Positions 1 through 12,300 of a stretch of DNA of 64,000 nucleotides are shown here, piece after piece. The stretch is from Flexamia atlantica (taxonomy: Eukaryota; Arthropoda; Insecta; Hemiptera; Cicadellidae), in contig JAQJVK010000010.1 in the NCBI GenBank assembly GCA_035578135.1, forward strand, positions 25,195,471 to 25,259,470. The letters are read 5' to 3'. Made by a program: the position numbers and the translations under genes. Position 1 is the stretch's first letter; every line of letters starts with the position of its first letter. The notes beneath the pieces were generated by a model. It was not told the origin of the DNA. It did not search any database and saw only the letters and a program-made list of their open reading frames with translations.

Positions 1-1190
1 AGTATTTGATTATAAAAAAATTAAAGTAAATAACAGTATGGTGGAGGAACTAATGAAATATTTTAGGAAATATCAAACCTATAAACATAATATGATTGCC
101 GCACACTCTCTCTTTATGGTTATAATTAGGTTCATAATCACTGAACAGTTGGACAGAACATGAAAATAACCCTGTTACAGCAGTCTGCATACTCAGCGAA
201 CTTCAAATGTGTAAGAACGTATCTTAATAGAAAAATAAGTGAAATACGATATGTTTTTGTAAACTTCAAAATAATAACATTGGGAATGAATATGTAGGTT
301 GACTGCAATACACATCTAAAATTGTGTGGTTTCAATTTAATATCCAGAATGTCTGAATTGAAATATCATAATAATAAGTTTCATAAACAATATAAAGGAA
401 TATGGAGGATATGGCATTTGTTTTCTCCCATAAGGTTAATAAGGGGAATGAGTATGTAGGTATATTGCCAATGTAAAAATTTGGGTTTTTTGCTAATATA
501 CGATATATCTCGATTAAATGAAGCCAAACACTAGGTTTTATTCAAATACGTTCAGAAGTGATATGTAGAATTTACTTAGTCTTTCACGTTTTATTGTAAT
601 TAAACTAACCAGTGGATATAAATATTCACCACTGCTGTGTAAACATTTTTATTTTCAAATGTTATAATCAAATCATAGTGAAGTAAATAGTTGTGTATAA
701 TTTTTATAGTTAATTTATGACAAAAAACTTTAAAACGAGGCAATTTTTTATGCTTTGCCAATATGTATTTGACTTAACTATCACTTAAGATGTATTACAT
801 TTTTGTAATGATTTAACTTATATTCTGATTATGCTTTTAGCTAAATTTCCGTTTAATAATTAAATCGATTTATTTGACATGTAACATAAGACAATATGCA
901 TTAAGCAATGACCATACTTAACATAATGGTCCAATGTTTGATAGTAGTGACAAATATAATTTTGGAAAGGACACTCCTTAAATGATCGAGAACAAAATAT
1001 ACTAGTATATAACAAAACTTACTTTACATAAAGATTTTCTTTTTCCAAAGTAAAAATAGATTTTTATCAATTAAAAACGAATGAAACCCTGGCATCTTCG
1101 AGAAATTTATTATTTTTTTTAATCAACCGCAGTTTGGACTTTGAATTGTGTCATTCAACACACTAGTCCATTAATAAAACTAAGATTATA
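1..1190. other. AT-rich intergenic sequence with repeat fragments
   Basis: This stretch is strongly AT-rich and shows no gene. ORFs are short and composition-driven. It contains fragments of a dispersed repeat (see the entries at 435-590 and 1285-1390); a shorter piece with the same GAATATGTAGGTT phrase lies near 287-310. Nothing else is recognisable. Confidence 0.6.
435..590 (+). repeat. Dispersed repeat family A, copy 1
   Basis: It carries the phrases GAGTATGTAGG, CCAATGTAAAAATTTGGG, then ATATCTCGATTAAATGAAGCC and a TTTTATTCAAATACGTTCAG tail. The same order of phrases recurs at 42118-42295 and 42700-43010, and in reverse at 1745-1875. The family has no recognisable coding content. It is probably a decayed non-autonomous element or the untranslated part of a retrotransposon. 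Confidence 0.55.
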
Positions 1191-1284
1191 AAAATTGATT
1201 TTCTCACCCTTCTCTCCACATGGGTGTCAAGTCAAATATACAAGAAGATATTCACATACATTCCATCCGAGTTTTCAGGTGTTA

Positions 1285-1390
1285 GCGAATTTCCTCTATA
1301 GGGGAGAAGCTATTACCGTAGGTCTCATGATAAGACCTAAGCCCGAGACTATCATAACTTTTCTTTTTTTCCCCAGATGCCAAAAACACC
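1285..1390 (+). repeat. Dispersed repeat family A, second segment
   Basis: The words GCTATTACCGTAGGTCTC and CCTAAGCCCGAG, followed by a CATAA-CTTTTC stretch and a C-rich block, match 42790-42885 with moderate divergence. In the 42 kb copy this block lies between two family A pieces. It is therefore probably part of the same longer element rather than an independent repeat. Confidence 0.55.
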
Positions 1391-1744
1391 ATTCGTTATG
1401 TGTCTGTCTCTAAGTACGATAACTCCTGTGAAAATGGTCCAATCTGAATGAACTTTGACATGTAAAAAAGTAATAATTCGAACGAGTTCGGGAACCAGCC
1501 TAATCGGACCATCGGATGAGGGGTAAGGGGGGTAAATCCCTTAAAAATGTGGTTTAGGGATTTTTTCATAGAAAAAATCCAATTCTGGTTTACACCATTG
1601 AATTTATTTTGAAAAAAAAACAAATAATTTTGTATTTTGAATTATTGCTCTATGTCCATCGGTTACCAAGAAATTGAGTGGTGAACACAGTACGTTGTCC
1701 CAATACCTTATGGGAAATAAATCAAATTCTATATATTGCTTTTT

Positions 1745-1875
1745 TCAACATATCTAATTAAAACTTGGCTTCATTCAGTTTATGTCAACTGAATTGTTGT
1801 AAAAAACCTCTCAATTTCACATTTACATTGTAGCAAACCTACACGCATTTCCAATGATATTAATATGGAGAAAAT
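1745..1875 (-). repeat. Dispersed repeat family A, inverted copy
   Basis: Read on the minus strand this gives GCGTGTAGGTTTG, CAATGTAAATGTGAAA, then CTGAATGAAGCCAAG and a TTTTAATTAGATATGTTG tail. This is the phrase order of family A at 435-590. Its opposite orientation about 1.2 kb from the plus-strand copy shows independent insertion or local inversion. Confidence 0.5.
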
Positions 1876-1939
1876 TGTTGTATGCTCATTTTAGGATTAA
1901 AGTAAATTTTACTTAATATAAGGCTCTGTCTAAATGTTT

Positions 1940-2331
1940 TATTTAAGCATTTGAAATTCGCCAAATATGCAGGTCTGTTGCGACAGGGGTATTTTTACAT
2001 GGTAGGAAACATGTGTAGTTTGTAGGAGGGGGTTTAGAGGGCAGAGTAATGAGCCGGGGGGGGGGGCAGCTGCCCGTTCGGATATGGCAAATTAAGGGGA
2101 TTGACCCGTCACTCGGTGATCTGCAAGAAGCTGCCTTGATAATTACCAAGAGGTGATCTGGCTTACTCCACACGTTAATTACCATCACACAACTCCACCT
2201 TCGCTAATAATACATAACATCGGAATTGGATCACCGCCGGACCGTCCGACTCGTAATCCGCGCAAATGCTCCTACAGGGTGTTCCTGAACGTATCTTGGT
2301 GGTAGAAAAAGAACTCTCTTGTTAAACTAAA
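1940..2331. other. Short mixed-composition stretch with a G11 run
   Basis: A run of 11 G lies at 2056-2066 and is followed directly by the palindromic word CAGCTG. An 81-codon minus ORF crosses it, but homopolymer and low-complexity sequence explain it. CTACAGGGTGTTCC near 2272-2285 resembles the terminus of the MITE at 24679, but no partner terminus is visible nearby. Confidence 0.4.
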
Positions 2332-2843
2332 ACAATATTTTTTTTCTTTTCCTTGCGCTTCTAGTGTTTAACTGCTCTACGTTTCTAGAGGCATTGAAAC
2401 TCCTCTTGTTTTCAAGTGATTTTACCGATTTATTTTCGATTCGACCTATACTTTTTTGAGATTTTACGTTTCGTTTTTTTGTCACACAATTTACATTCCT
2501 CCAACATTCATCGACACAGAAATCTCACTCTCACAAAAATTCATAAAAACATATTGAACATAATACAGGATAAACAAATTTGTATATTCTGTATTATGTT
2601 CAATGTGTTTTGTATGAATCTTTGTGTGAGTGATATTTCTGTATTATAAAATGTTGGATGAATGTAAATTGTGTGCCAGAAAAAAGAAATATCCCCAAAA
2701 AATGTAGGTTAAATAGAAATAAGTAGGTGAATGTAGCTTTAAGTAGAGTCACTTAATCACGAGAGGAGTTTCAATACCTCTCGAAACGTAGTGTAATAAA
2801 ACGTGTGTAATTAGAAACGAAAGGAAAAGTAAAAAAAAATAAT
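2332..2843. repeat. Large near-palindromic inverted repeat, arms about 250 bp
   Basis: The two arms meet at CAAATTTG (centre 2578/2579) with essentially no spacer and stay alignable for about 250 bp each way. Shared landmarks, read inward on the left and as reverse complement on the right, are the CTTTTCCTT-type end, the GAAACTCCTC phrase, ACACAATTTACATTC and GAACATAATACAG. The arms differ at many positions, so it is an old structure. The outer-end phrase CGCTTCTAGTGTTTAA recurs at about 48118-48134, so the arms belong to a dispersed element. It is either a fold-back element or two head-to-head insertions. Confidence 0.75.
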
Positions 2844-3549
2844 ACAGGTCCTGCGCTATCATGAATTTTAAAAATAGAATTAAAACATTATATACACCCG
2901 GAGTGTATGTTCCATTTTTTTAGATTTTTTAGTTTAACAATTAATTTTCCTTCTTGCAAACATGTTATTTTTCTTCTCTAACTAAGGAAAGCGATGACAA
3001 AATTTCAAACCTATAAGGTCAAAGCTGAGTAAAGCCAAAAAAAAGAAAATACATTCAAATGACACTTCACCTGAAATAATGTCATTTAGTAGCAGAATGA
3101 AAAACACAACTCCACTTGATTTCTCTTAAACACAAAATTTTTTTAAAGTGAACAAGAAAGTTTTTCTAGCAGGACTACTGTTAAGTTTTGGAAACGAATA
3201 CACATAAATGATTAGCTGTTCTTTTCAACGGCGAAAGATTTCAATTTAAAACATACAACATGATTTAACTCCTATAAGCCGTATTACAATTCATTTTCGT
3301 AGTTCCTAAGGTTTAATATCATAGATCAGTCATAATGTTTATTACTGTCATAGTTGTAAAATAAGCTTTTAAAGATCCAGGCGAGGTTACTGAAAGCATC
3401 CTTAAGTTAGTCTCAAATTTATCGAACGTGTTTGTATTTTTAATTTTTTGTGGAGATTTAGTAAAAACAAGTATCACGGCATTGTTTTTCCACGTGGGTT
3501 CCAATATTCTGTTCAGGTGTGCCTGGCGGTTTATCCATCTAAACTGGGC
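2844..3549. other. AT-rich sequence, nothing recognised
   Basis: This is low-complexity AT-rich DNA. The 61-codon minus ORF at 3319-3504 has no recognisable features. Confidence 0.5.
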
Positions 3550-4334
3550 TCATTGGCATCTCAGAAACTATTAGATTTAGAGAAAACTTTAAATGGGGAA
3601 CTTCACCTACTATTTTAAGACAATCAAAAATATGAATTCCATTTTATTTTGAATGGCTGCCATTTTCCGATATGGTAGAGAATATTGATTTTTCTTATGG
3701 AACATCCTGTGTTTTATGGTGTTTTTGGATTTTACGCTTAGTTTTAAGAATTTTTATTCTTTGACATGTTTTTCAAAACCCAACAGTTATGGAGTAATGA
3801 GCAGTTCAATTTGGATTTTTACCCATTTGAAATGCATTGGAAAATTGCAGTCTGCATGTCATAAATTAGTGGGTTAAATTAAAAATACCAAAGAATAAAA
3901 GTGCTTAATTATGTGGTTTTAGTTTAGATTCAATCACAGAAATATATTTTAGTCCATATTTACTCATTGACATGTATAATTTTGGATATTCATATCCACC
4001 ATAAGGAATGCATGGGGATAGCACAGATAAAATTAGCACAACGCATTTCAAATGGGGAAAAATTTAAATTGAACTACTCATAACTCCTTAACAATTGGGT
4101 TTTAAAAATATGTCAAAGGATAAAAATTCTTAAAATTAAGCGTAAAATCCAAAAACGCCATAAAATACAGAGGGGTTTTCTTAAGAAAAATCAAAGATGT
4201 CCGCCATAATGGAAAACGAAGGTCATTACCAAGAAAATGGAATTGATATTTTTTATTGTCTTAATAATCTAGTTAAAGTCACCCTTTTAAAGTTTTCTCT
4301 AAGTCTAATAGTTTCAGAGATGTCAATGGTGGCA
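3550..4334. mobile_element. Fold-back element with arms of about 310-325 bp
   Basis: The left arm (about 3550-3860) and right arm (about 4009-4334) are inverted copies separated by about 150 bp. Landmarks found in both are the CAGAAACTATTAGA-type phrase, TTTTTGGATTTTACGCTTA, a TTTTAAGAATTTTTAT stretch and CATTTGAAATGC. The right arm carries them as reverse complement. The arms are diverged by scattered substitutions and small indels. No coding sequence is visible in the spacer. This fits a non-autonomous fold-back element or two opposed copies of one repeat; no target-site duplication could be established by eye. Confidence 0.7.
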
Positions 4335-4369
4335 CAATTAAGTTGTATTTTATGTTCAAGGGTCCTTCC

Positions 4370-4414
4370 CACTTGAAGTCGGTTTTGAATTACGGGTCCC
4401 GAAACGTCGTGAAA
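4370..4414 (+). other. Possible hammerhead-like/retroelement-end motif
   Basis: The sequence TTGAATTACGGG, one T, then CCCGAAACGTCGTG offers a short CGGG/CCCG hairpin immediately followed by GAAACG. It matches the pattern seen at 2760-2790, 9500-9550 and 19855-19905. The stem is short and the upstream box is poor, so the identification is weak. Confidence 0.2.
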
Positions 4415-4489
4415 CTAGATTTTGCTAACCAGAAATGGAAAATGTCAACCAAACACAATTTATAAGATGAACTCCCCATCACCAACAAT

Positions 4490-4870
4490 GAAATTCTTAC
4501 ATCCGATTAATTGTCGATCAAAAACATTTCGATTCGAATCCAACCAGACGAGCGTGGAACAGACGGCAACAACAGAACCTCGACAAGAAACAGTCGGAAA
4601 GCGGAATAGTCAGATCGGCGAAGCGTTCATTGATTTACGCAGTCCCTTTTGACAGCGGGCCAACTTGATCGTCGATTGGATCAAATGACCCGAGGCCATT
4701 TTAACAAGGTCCAGTAATAGCGTTGCGGCCGACCCCGCTCTTACCGACCCCATTAACATCTTCCCGATATTCCTTCACATATGGCTTTATCATCTGGGCT
4801 CATCCCTGCCTTTCTGTCGTTTCGAGTGCTCTCCGCTCTCGATCTGGTCAAAACCATTCTAAGTTTTTTT
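4490..4870. promoter_or_regulatory. Complex-sequence island 1 (candidate conserved non-coding element)
   Basis: Composition rises well above the surrounding AT-rich DNA and the sequence is complex and non-repetitive. Short ORFs (4422-4652 and 4723-4914, plus) have no domain. A regulatory element is an inference from composition and similarity in style to the other islands. Confidence 0.3.
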
Positions 4871-7190
4871 TTAGTTTCGGATACAGCCACCGGTGTGTTT
4901 GCGACAGTTCTTGAAGAAATGGATTTTTAGTATATGCGGTTAGTAGCTTACAAGATCAGATTTGATTTATTTATCAAATTTCGCGTGAATAGATAAATAC
5001 ATAAGTAAATACATTTCATTGGACATGGTATAATTAAAGTCACGAAAAAGCTTAAAGTTGTTTAAAATATAAAAACAAGATTTGTGGACACTTGGCAAAC
5101 CTACGGGAGAACAGAAAGCGTATAGAACTAACCTACTGAATTAGACCTAATATCTTTCATTGCAACCTTATACTGTAAGGACTGCGATGAATTATGTCAG
5201 TACTAATGCAGTAGGAATTGATAAAATATCGATTAAAATATTTTGATTTGGATTTTTGTGTTTTTTTGCAATCACTAACCATCGCCCAAATGAATTTCAA
5301 ACAAAGAATCAGTTAATTAAAATGTTAAGATCAGTAAGTCCGTATGCAATAGTAACTATAACGCGCTTGATCAATTAAAGCCTAGCTGCACCTTATATTT
5401 CCTAAGAGCTGGTTAACGACAATTTTTGTTCAATTAATTGATTGCCCTAAGTTCCTGCAACATCAGATAGGATAGTAGACCGATATCATTTTGCCCCTTC
5501 ATGTCAAAGATTGTTTTGAGCAGATTACTATTTTTCAATGAAGACAATATCCAACCCAAATCACAGACCGGAGTCAGGATAATCACGGTACCGATACTTG
5601 GATTAATATCCGATGGCTTAAATCGAGACTTATGGATTGAATGTCGATTGTGAAAAACTATTGTATACATCGATTACACCGGAGGAGCCGGGTTCCAAGG
5701 TCAAGTAATTTTTACAATAAGACTTAAATACTAACTATTTCGATTTCATTACTATTTACATGATATTACATTCATCTGATTATTTCGTTGAGCTCATCAA
5801 ATACTCTTTTAGTTTTCTTTTGAATTTACTGTTTTTTTATCCAAGCTAAGAGTGAATCATTTTTTGGGAGACAAATAACTAAGATACTGTCTCGGTAGAC
5901 ATGCTTGATAAATCTAAATTCTAAAAGTTCAGTACAAATTACACTCGTTACCTCCGTATTAAAAAAACAGGAACGTTAATATAAATAGCTTTGCTACCTC
6001 TAAGATACGTTTTTATACGTTTTCACACTCTATCCGTATCATAGAATAGGTCCTACTACTTGCCTTTGAATTTGAATTTAATATTTTTTATTGAGTAGCT
6101 ATTTGTTTAGCTTATCATCAAACCAAATACTATCTAATCGTTCTACTTAATTATCATCCCAACTGTAGACGATGGGCTGTTATATATAGTTACACAATGA
6201 AACTGCACGTTTATTTACACGTATAATGTGTAAATGAAAAAACTAGAACGAATCTGTTTATGTATTTCTAGGCTTACAAAAACATAAATAGCTTAAGTAC
6301 GCTTTAAAAAGTTTACTTTAATTTACTGTTCTGTAGTATAATTTTCTAATTTTTGGTCAATGAAATACTTTATATAGCAATGACGTGCATATTTGAAACT
6401 AGCCACTGTAATATATGCTTATTTAACTGGATCCTAAACTAGTTTTTAATCAGTATTACTATTCTGACTGAATACAGTATTAAATAATTGGCATTTTCAA
6501 ATAAAATTCTGACGACCCTTTATTGTCAAGAAATTACAGAACTTTTAGGGAATGATGCTGCGTGCTAATTGTTTTTTTTTTTTTAACAGACAAGTAATAT
6601 TTCCATGTGCTGATGGTTGATGCCATCTAAATAGGCCATCACAAATGTGTGTTACATTTTCATAGTTAATTCTGTTCGGTGTATGTTTTTGGTTTACGAT
6701 TAATTTGTATGCGGTGTAAAAAAAGCGAAGCACACTTGTGCAACTCTTGATTTTGGCTTAGCAAAAACCATCCTATAAATTATATCAATACAAACATTTT
6801 ATATGCAATTATAAATAACATAGTATCTGCGAGAAGGTTTATGTTTGGTATATATGGTACACGGACAGGTTTTTTGCTGGAGGAAATGGATTTTTTTAAC
6901 TATCTCTCAAGGGTGAAAATTTCTTTGAAAAATCAATAATAATTTAAGATGCCCCAGTCGGATATGAAACAGTTTTTAATGGATTATATTCTTAAGCAGA
7001 AGTATGTGTCGTACACAGGTTTCCATAGTTTTAGTTTAACTGTTATTTTAGAGGTAGTTTCAAATTTACATAGAGGTTTACTCTACACTATAAGTTTTTA
7101 TTCGTGTTTTTTTTAGGTTTTCTTTTCAAGTTATAGTATAGAAATTTATAGAAAAGTAAGTTTACCTGTTTATTACCTTCGGCGGTCAGA
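4871..7190. other. AT-rich intergenic sequence, nothing recognised
   Basis: This is over 2 kb of AT-rich DNA with no repeats, coding sequence or structured motifs that I can support. Short ORFs at 5434-5670 and 6545-6733 (minus) show no features. Confidence 0.5.
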
Positions 7191-7438
7191 AATACTTGCA
7201 GATGTACAACCGAAGTAGCAAAAGCAGGTAGCCAAGATGTCGCAAGCAACAAGTTGTCAGGGCTAACAGGTCTTATGCCCTGTTCACCAATTGATAATGT
7301 AGGATTGATTGAAAGCGGAAATAGGCTGTTATTAGAGATTGGGGGAGCCTCGTCTATTGTCGATCTATCAATCTGTCTATTACAATCTATTGACTAGATT
7401 AGCTCATTGAGTCGAGGATGCAAGCGCTGCGGTCGCTC

Positions 7439-8436
7439 GGACCACGTTGGCTACCTAAGCGAACACAACACCACCCGAGACGTTCCTCTGTGTTCGCTCG
7501 GACCACATTGGCTACATAAGCAAACACAACACCACCCGAGACGTTCCTCTGTGTTCGCTCGGATCACGTTGGCTACCTAAGCGAACACAACACCACCCGA
7601 GAAGTTCCTCTGTGTTCGCTCGGACCACGTTGGCTACCTAAGCGAACACAACACCACCCGAGACGTTCCTCTGTGTTCCCTCGGATCACGTTGGCTACCT
7701 AAGCGAACACAACACCACCCGAGACGTTCCTCTGTGTTCGCTCGGACCACGTTGGCAACCAAAGCGAACACAACACCACCCGAGACGTTCCTCTGTGTTC
7801 GCTCGGACCACGTTGGCTACCTAAGCGAACACAACACCACCCGAGACGTTCCTCTGTGTTCCCTCGGATCACGTTGGCTACCTAAGCGAACACAACACCA
7901 CCCGAGACGTTCCTCTGTGTTCGCTCGGACCACGTTGGCTACCTAAGCGAACACAACACCACCCGAGACGTTCCTCTGTGTTCGCTCGCACCACGTTGGT
8001 TGGCTACCTAAGCGAACACAACACCACCCGAGACGTTCCTCTGTGTTCGCTCGGACCACGTTGGCTACCTAAGCGAACACAACACCACCCGAGACGTTCC
8101 TCTGTGTTCGATCGGACCACATTGGCTACCTAAGCGAACACAACCCCACCAGAGACGTTTCTCTGTGTTCCCTCGGACCACGTTGGCTACCTAAGCGAAC
8201 ACAACACCACCCGAGACGTTCCTCTGTGTTCCCTCGGACCACGTTGGCTACCTAAGCGAACACAACACCACCAGAGACGTTCCTCTGTGTTCCCTCGGAC
8301 CACGTTGGCTACCTAAGCGAACACAACACCACCCGAGACGTTCCTCTGTGTTCCCTCGGACCACATTGGCTACCTAAGCGAACACAACCCCACCAGAGAC
8401 GTTCCTCTGTGTTCGATCGGACCACGTTGGCTACCT
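7439..8436 (+). repeat. Minisatellite, 61-bp unit, about 16 copies
   Basis: The unit begins GGACCACGTTGGCTACCTAA and continues with GCGAACACAACACCACCCGA and GACGTTCCTCTGTGTTCGCTC. Sixteen full copies and an 18-bp partial copy are present; one copy has a 4-bp duplication (GGTT near 7998), giving 65 bp. Variants (GGATCACG; CCCTCGG for CGCTCGG; CACCAGAG for CACCCGAG) recur in blocks. The ACCACATT plus CAACCCCACCAGAG variant pair is repeated exactly 244 bp (four units) apart at 8116 and 8360. A 70-codon ORF inside is a by-product: the unit contains stops on both strands. Confidence 0.97.
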
Positions 8437-8639
8437 TTCAATCAAATATTTTGGTGATAATTAATTTCACAGATAAATTTACCAAAGTCTGACTTATGTT
8501 TATAATAATTTTAAACAAAAGCAGCGTTTTATATCATGTTAAACCACACATCAAAATAACAGATAAAACTAATTACCAGATAGACCTAAAAATAACCGTA
8601 GGAATAAAGAAATTCGAGTAATCTATCATAAGCACAAAC

Positions 8640-9170
8640 ACTAAGATTCACTCCCTTTTTAAAAGTACTCGATCATATTCATGACGATAAGTGAGAGCGA
8701 ATTGTTTTGTGAAAAAAATCACTTGAAAAGGAGAAGAGGATCGTTAATTTGCTTGACCAGGTTGTTGCCGGGACTCGAGTGGCGGGCGGGGGCTCGGCGG
8801 GCAAAAATACAACTTGTTTTGCCTAAGCGGCTTAAAACATGGAACGTCTGTAGGGGAATATTTTGTCTCAAAAACAAAACCGCAAAAATAAAATAAGCTT
8901 TGATATATAGGATTGTTCGTTGGACGTTTTCAGCAAAGAAGATTCCGGGATTCCGGGAAAAAGAATTAGTGCCGCAGTACTGTGAATTTAGGGAAATAAA
9001 TAGTGGACTTACGTTTTGCCTTCCTATGGCCAAACAATGGGCCGTGGGATTACGTGGACTTAAGCTGTTTCTTTCCGCGATGAGCTTTTCCAGTCGAACG
9101 CGGAATTGAAATGAATGAACAGCTACTGAAATCATTGAGTTATGTTGTACAGAAAGTTGCAAGGTAAATG
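8640..9170. promoter_or_regulatory. Island 2 beside the 61-bp array
   Basis: This unique, more GC-balanced block starts about 200 bp after the minisatellite. It is open on both strands (147 codons on minus at 8719-9162; 71 and 69 codons on plus), but none of the three translations shows a domain, signal peptide or codon pattern. It is more likely conserved non-coding DNA than exon. A search against related genomes would settle this. Confidence 0.3.
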
Positions 9171-9486
9171 CTTTCGGTTTCGATAACTGATAGAGCGCTA
9201 ATTGTAAATTTTATATCAGAGTATAATCTACATAGCTGTTAACTATGTGCATCGAAAAGGAAAACACATACTTTTTGATTAACCTAAATTGTGACCTCCA
9301 TATCTGAGACTTTGTTTCAGATTTTAAACGTTTTTCATAACGTCTTATACCAATCCAACAACCCGAGCAAAAAGAATAAGAAGTTAATTTCTGATAATAC
9401 TTTGTACCAATCTCCAGACTCACATGTCTCTTTAACTATACAAGCTATGCTATAAAAGGTATAAAATTACCTGAGTCTACCAGAGT

Positions 9487-9550
9487 GATCCTGTATATCC
9501 TTTTGGTGGATTACGCGTTTCGAGGACACGTCCTCATCTTCAAATCCTCG
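9487..9550 (-). ncRNA. Hammerhead-like core motif, probably a retroelement end
   Basis: On the minus strand the sequence reads TTGAAGAT, then GAGGA-CGTG-TCCTC (a five-pair stem with tetraloop), then GAAACGCG and TAATCCACC. This order (CUGAnGA-like box, stem II, GAAA) is the layout of a minimal hammerhead ribozyme core, a motif known from the ends of Penelope-like and other retroelements. The first base of the box is U rather than C. Cleavage is not implied. The rest of any element is not visible. Confidence 0.35.
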
Positions 9551-11389
9551 TACAAGAACTTAAAATCATTACTTGTGAAAGATCGTCAACAGTGAATACA
9601 AGCTATGCTTTGATTTTATTACAGTAAAATTATATAAGTTATAGTCGTTTTTTTTGTAGATTTGGGGTTTTTCAGAAGAATTATTGATGTTCAGTCGATA
9701 TTAGTATGAGTAATCTAGGCTAAACTGTAACTACCAAATAAAATGGAGAGATTATCATTAACATAATTTTATTTGAGTTGCATAAAATATATATACTGTA
9801 TATGATGCAATATATATTCAGTTAAATGTTGGCTTCCCTCACAAAAAATATGGTAAGAAGTGTATTGAACCGTAACAATAGTCTTCAAATTTTAAATATT
9901 CTTTTAATAAAAAAGGTAACGTAATGGCTTGATTTATTCAACGATTTTAAATTATAGTCTATCGTTTATTTTCTTATACGTTTCTCTTTGCTTAATCTTT
10001 AACTGTTAAAATTAGTTTGAATACAACCTGTAAAAAACTATTTAAAAGACTAAAATTACAATGTTAATCTTCGAAAGGATTCTATGATTTCACAATTGTA
10101 GATTCTAAATTGAAATTTGGACATAACATTAACTACATAGTAAATAAATCAAAACCCATTATTACCGAACTGTTTTATTTAATGAAAACAAAATCTTATC
10201 AAGCTCTAATTGTAATTTATAAATCAAGTATTGAACCGGTAATTGGTTAAAAGGGGTACAGCATCAGAATACTAGTTAGGAAATATAAAAGTACTGTATT
10301 ACAAAATAAATCTTTAGTTATGATTTCGAAAAAAACATTTAAAGATATGCAAATATTGTTTAACAGGCACTGAGTGTATACAAGCGATTTAAGAAAATAA
10401 AAAATACACATGGTGTTCACGGTGGACAACATTTTAAAATTATAAAGTTGAACAGTACACACTTAGAAAGTTAGAAAAATATAAATTACCAAGATTTTGC
10501 AATACGAGTGGTAACAACTCTCTCAGCCAAAACTATTTACCGAACTGCCAGCTAATTTACAAAACGGTAAAAAATTTTATAAAAAACAAAATTAGAATTA
10601 AAATTAACGGTTAGTAAACAATAATTTGAAATCATACTCCACTTTTCATAAAGCACGGAAAATTGTGAGTGCTCGTGAATTTTTTTACATCCTTGTTACT
10701 AGCAGTATCAAGATTGTTCTTATTCCAAAAAAGGCCTAAGTCTTAGAAGTCCTAAAAAGTTCAAAAAAGTCCTAGAATAACTAAGACCAAAGTCTTAGTT
10801 ATTCTATATTGTCTAGAAGCGCATAGACTTCCAAACATTAAATTGCCGAGTATTATTGTGTAAATTAAATCATGTCCATACAAGGTGCTATTTTTTAGTA
10901 AGTTACGATCAGTTACTTGTACAACTGATGTTGTTTTACGTTTTTCTTGGAGTACACGTTATTCTTTTTACATTGTTTTAATGCAAATTGCATAGGTAGA
11001 CGTAACATGTGGCATTGTACTACCGTCAGATAATTAGATCATTTTTGAAGCGTATTAGTTTCATAATCAAAGAGCTCTTGAAATGTTTGTCTTTGCTCTT
11101 GACCTACAATCACTAGAAGCTTCCTGATTGAAGGTTTGATTTCTGGGTCCGAATCATCTTTTACTGTCCGGTTGTTCATAGCAATTCTATAAGTAATAAG
11201 ATCATATTTATAACCGAATACATTTATTTTGGACTTAACCTTTACATTAGTTCATAGGTATCGTTTTTTGAATAACATTTAACATTTTTCCACTTTATAG
11301 ATCCCTCCGATTAACGTTATTTTACAAAATTCCATACAAAGAAACTATTTTTATCACCGTGAACAACACACCTTTAATTTGTATTAATT
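9551..11389. other. AT-rich sequence, nothing coding
   Basis: This is about 1.8 kb of AT-rich DNA. Only the perfect hairpin at 10773-10806 stands out. The 71-codon minus ORF (10247-10462) has no feature. Confidence 0.5.
10773..10806. repeat. Perfect 15-bp hairpin with CAAA loop
   Basis: TAGAATAACTAAGAC is followed by CAAA and then its exact reverse complement. It lies in a stretch where AGTCCTA/CCTAAGTCTTAG words are repeated. It is probably a local inverted duplication. Confidence 0.85.
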
Positions 11390-12300
11390 CACTTACTCGT
11401 GGAAAAACTCGCTAGTTAGAACAAAGAAGCCAGTGACAATACCTGCACGAATCTACAACACGTCGTCAGCAGCAGTAGTGGTAAACTTAAACGCCACAAC
11501 AATCCCGTTAATGGTCGAGTCCTTACACGATTACCGGCGACAATAAGATCCTCGAGCGTAAACCGCGGCGACTCAACGCGTCGTGTACAAATTTAATTAT
11601 AAAAAACACGAAACATCCGGTTCGCATTCATCGAAGGAAAACGGCGACGAGGAGAAATACTGTTCTTTGCGAGTTGTTACGTTAAATTAGACACGGCGAG
11701 CCGAGACTCCGACAAAAAGCTCGAAATTGCGGAGTATTTAATTTTAATTATGTCGGTGACAATAAAGTTTGCGAGCGCAAGCGCATGTGTGGCCGCTTGT
11801 ACCGAAAACAATGTCGGGAGAGGACCGCCCGAGGCGATCCGTCTCAGAAGTCCGGATGCCTTACGTACACAATTAAATACATTTGTATATTACTCGTATG
11901 TAAAATAAATCTAGAGAAAGGTTGTTGCCGACTCTTTATGTTTTAGGACCGGGACCGCCGGAAGGAGGTATTCGTGTAGACCGCTTTGAAAGGTCCTTTG
12001 ATACGACCGAAACAACGCTTGTTCTTTTACCTTAAACGCCTCGGAGCATCGCATTTTGTACGAATACCGGAGCGCATTAAAACCCGAAAGAATTCCCGGT
12101 TTCATTAAACAAGCTTGTTCGGAGAGAACGATGTTCTGCCGTGAAGCCCCTTCTCTTCCGATATAAAAATTACGATAATTCGTGCATAAGTCGTGTATGT
12201 GGGAAGCCGCGTCCCGGGAAATGCGCCTGCTGCCGGGCCACTCGAGCGGTCCGAGTCCGCAGCGACTCGTCACTCCTACCCTCGTCCTGCCCATAACGTT
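11390..12300. promoter_or_regulatory. Island 3, about 0.9 kb (candidate developmental enhancer)
   Basis: This is one of the longest complex-sequence islands. It contains homeodomain-type sites TTTAATTATAAA (11592-11603) and TAATTA (11745-11750). The second is directly followed by TGTCGGTGAC (11751-11760) and ACAATAAAG, a Sox-like word. A 127-codon minus ORF (11911-12294) has no recognisable domain. TGTCGGTGAC recurs in islands at 30737 and 52504 and, with one change, at 37171. The enhancer role is inferred. Confidence 0.4.

Noticed and set aside
7439..8436. CRISPR array
   Set aside because: The repeats are head-to-tail without unique spacers, and the sequence is eukaryotic.
9211..10462. Minus-strand ORFs of 70-71 codons as small genes
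   Set aside because: AT-rich, low-complexity hydrophobic translations with no context.
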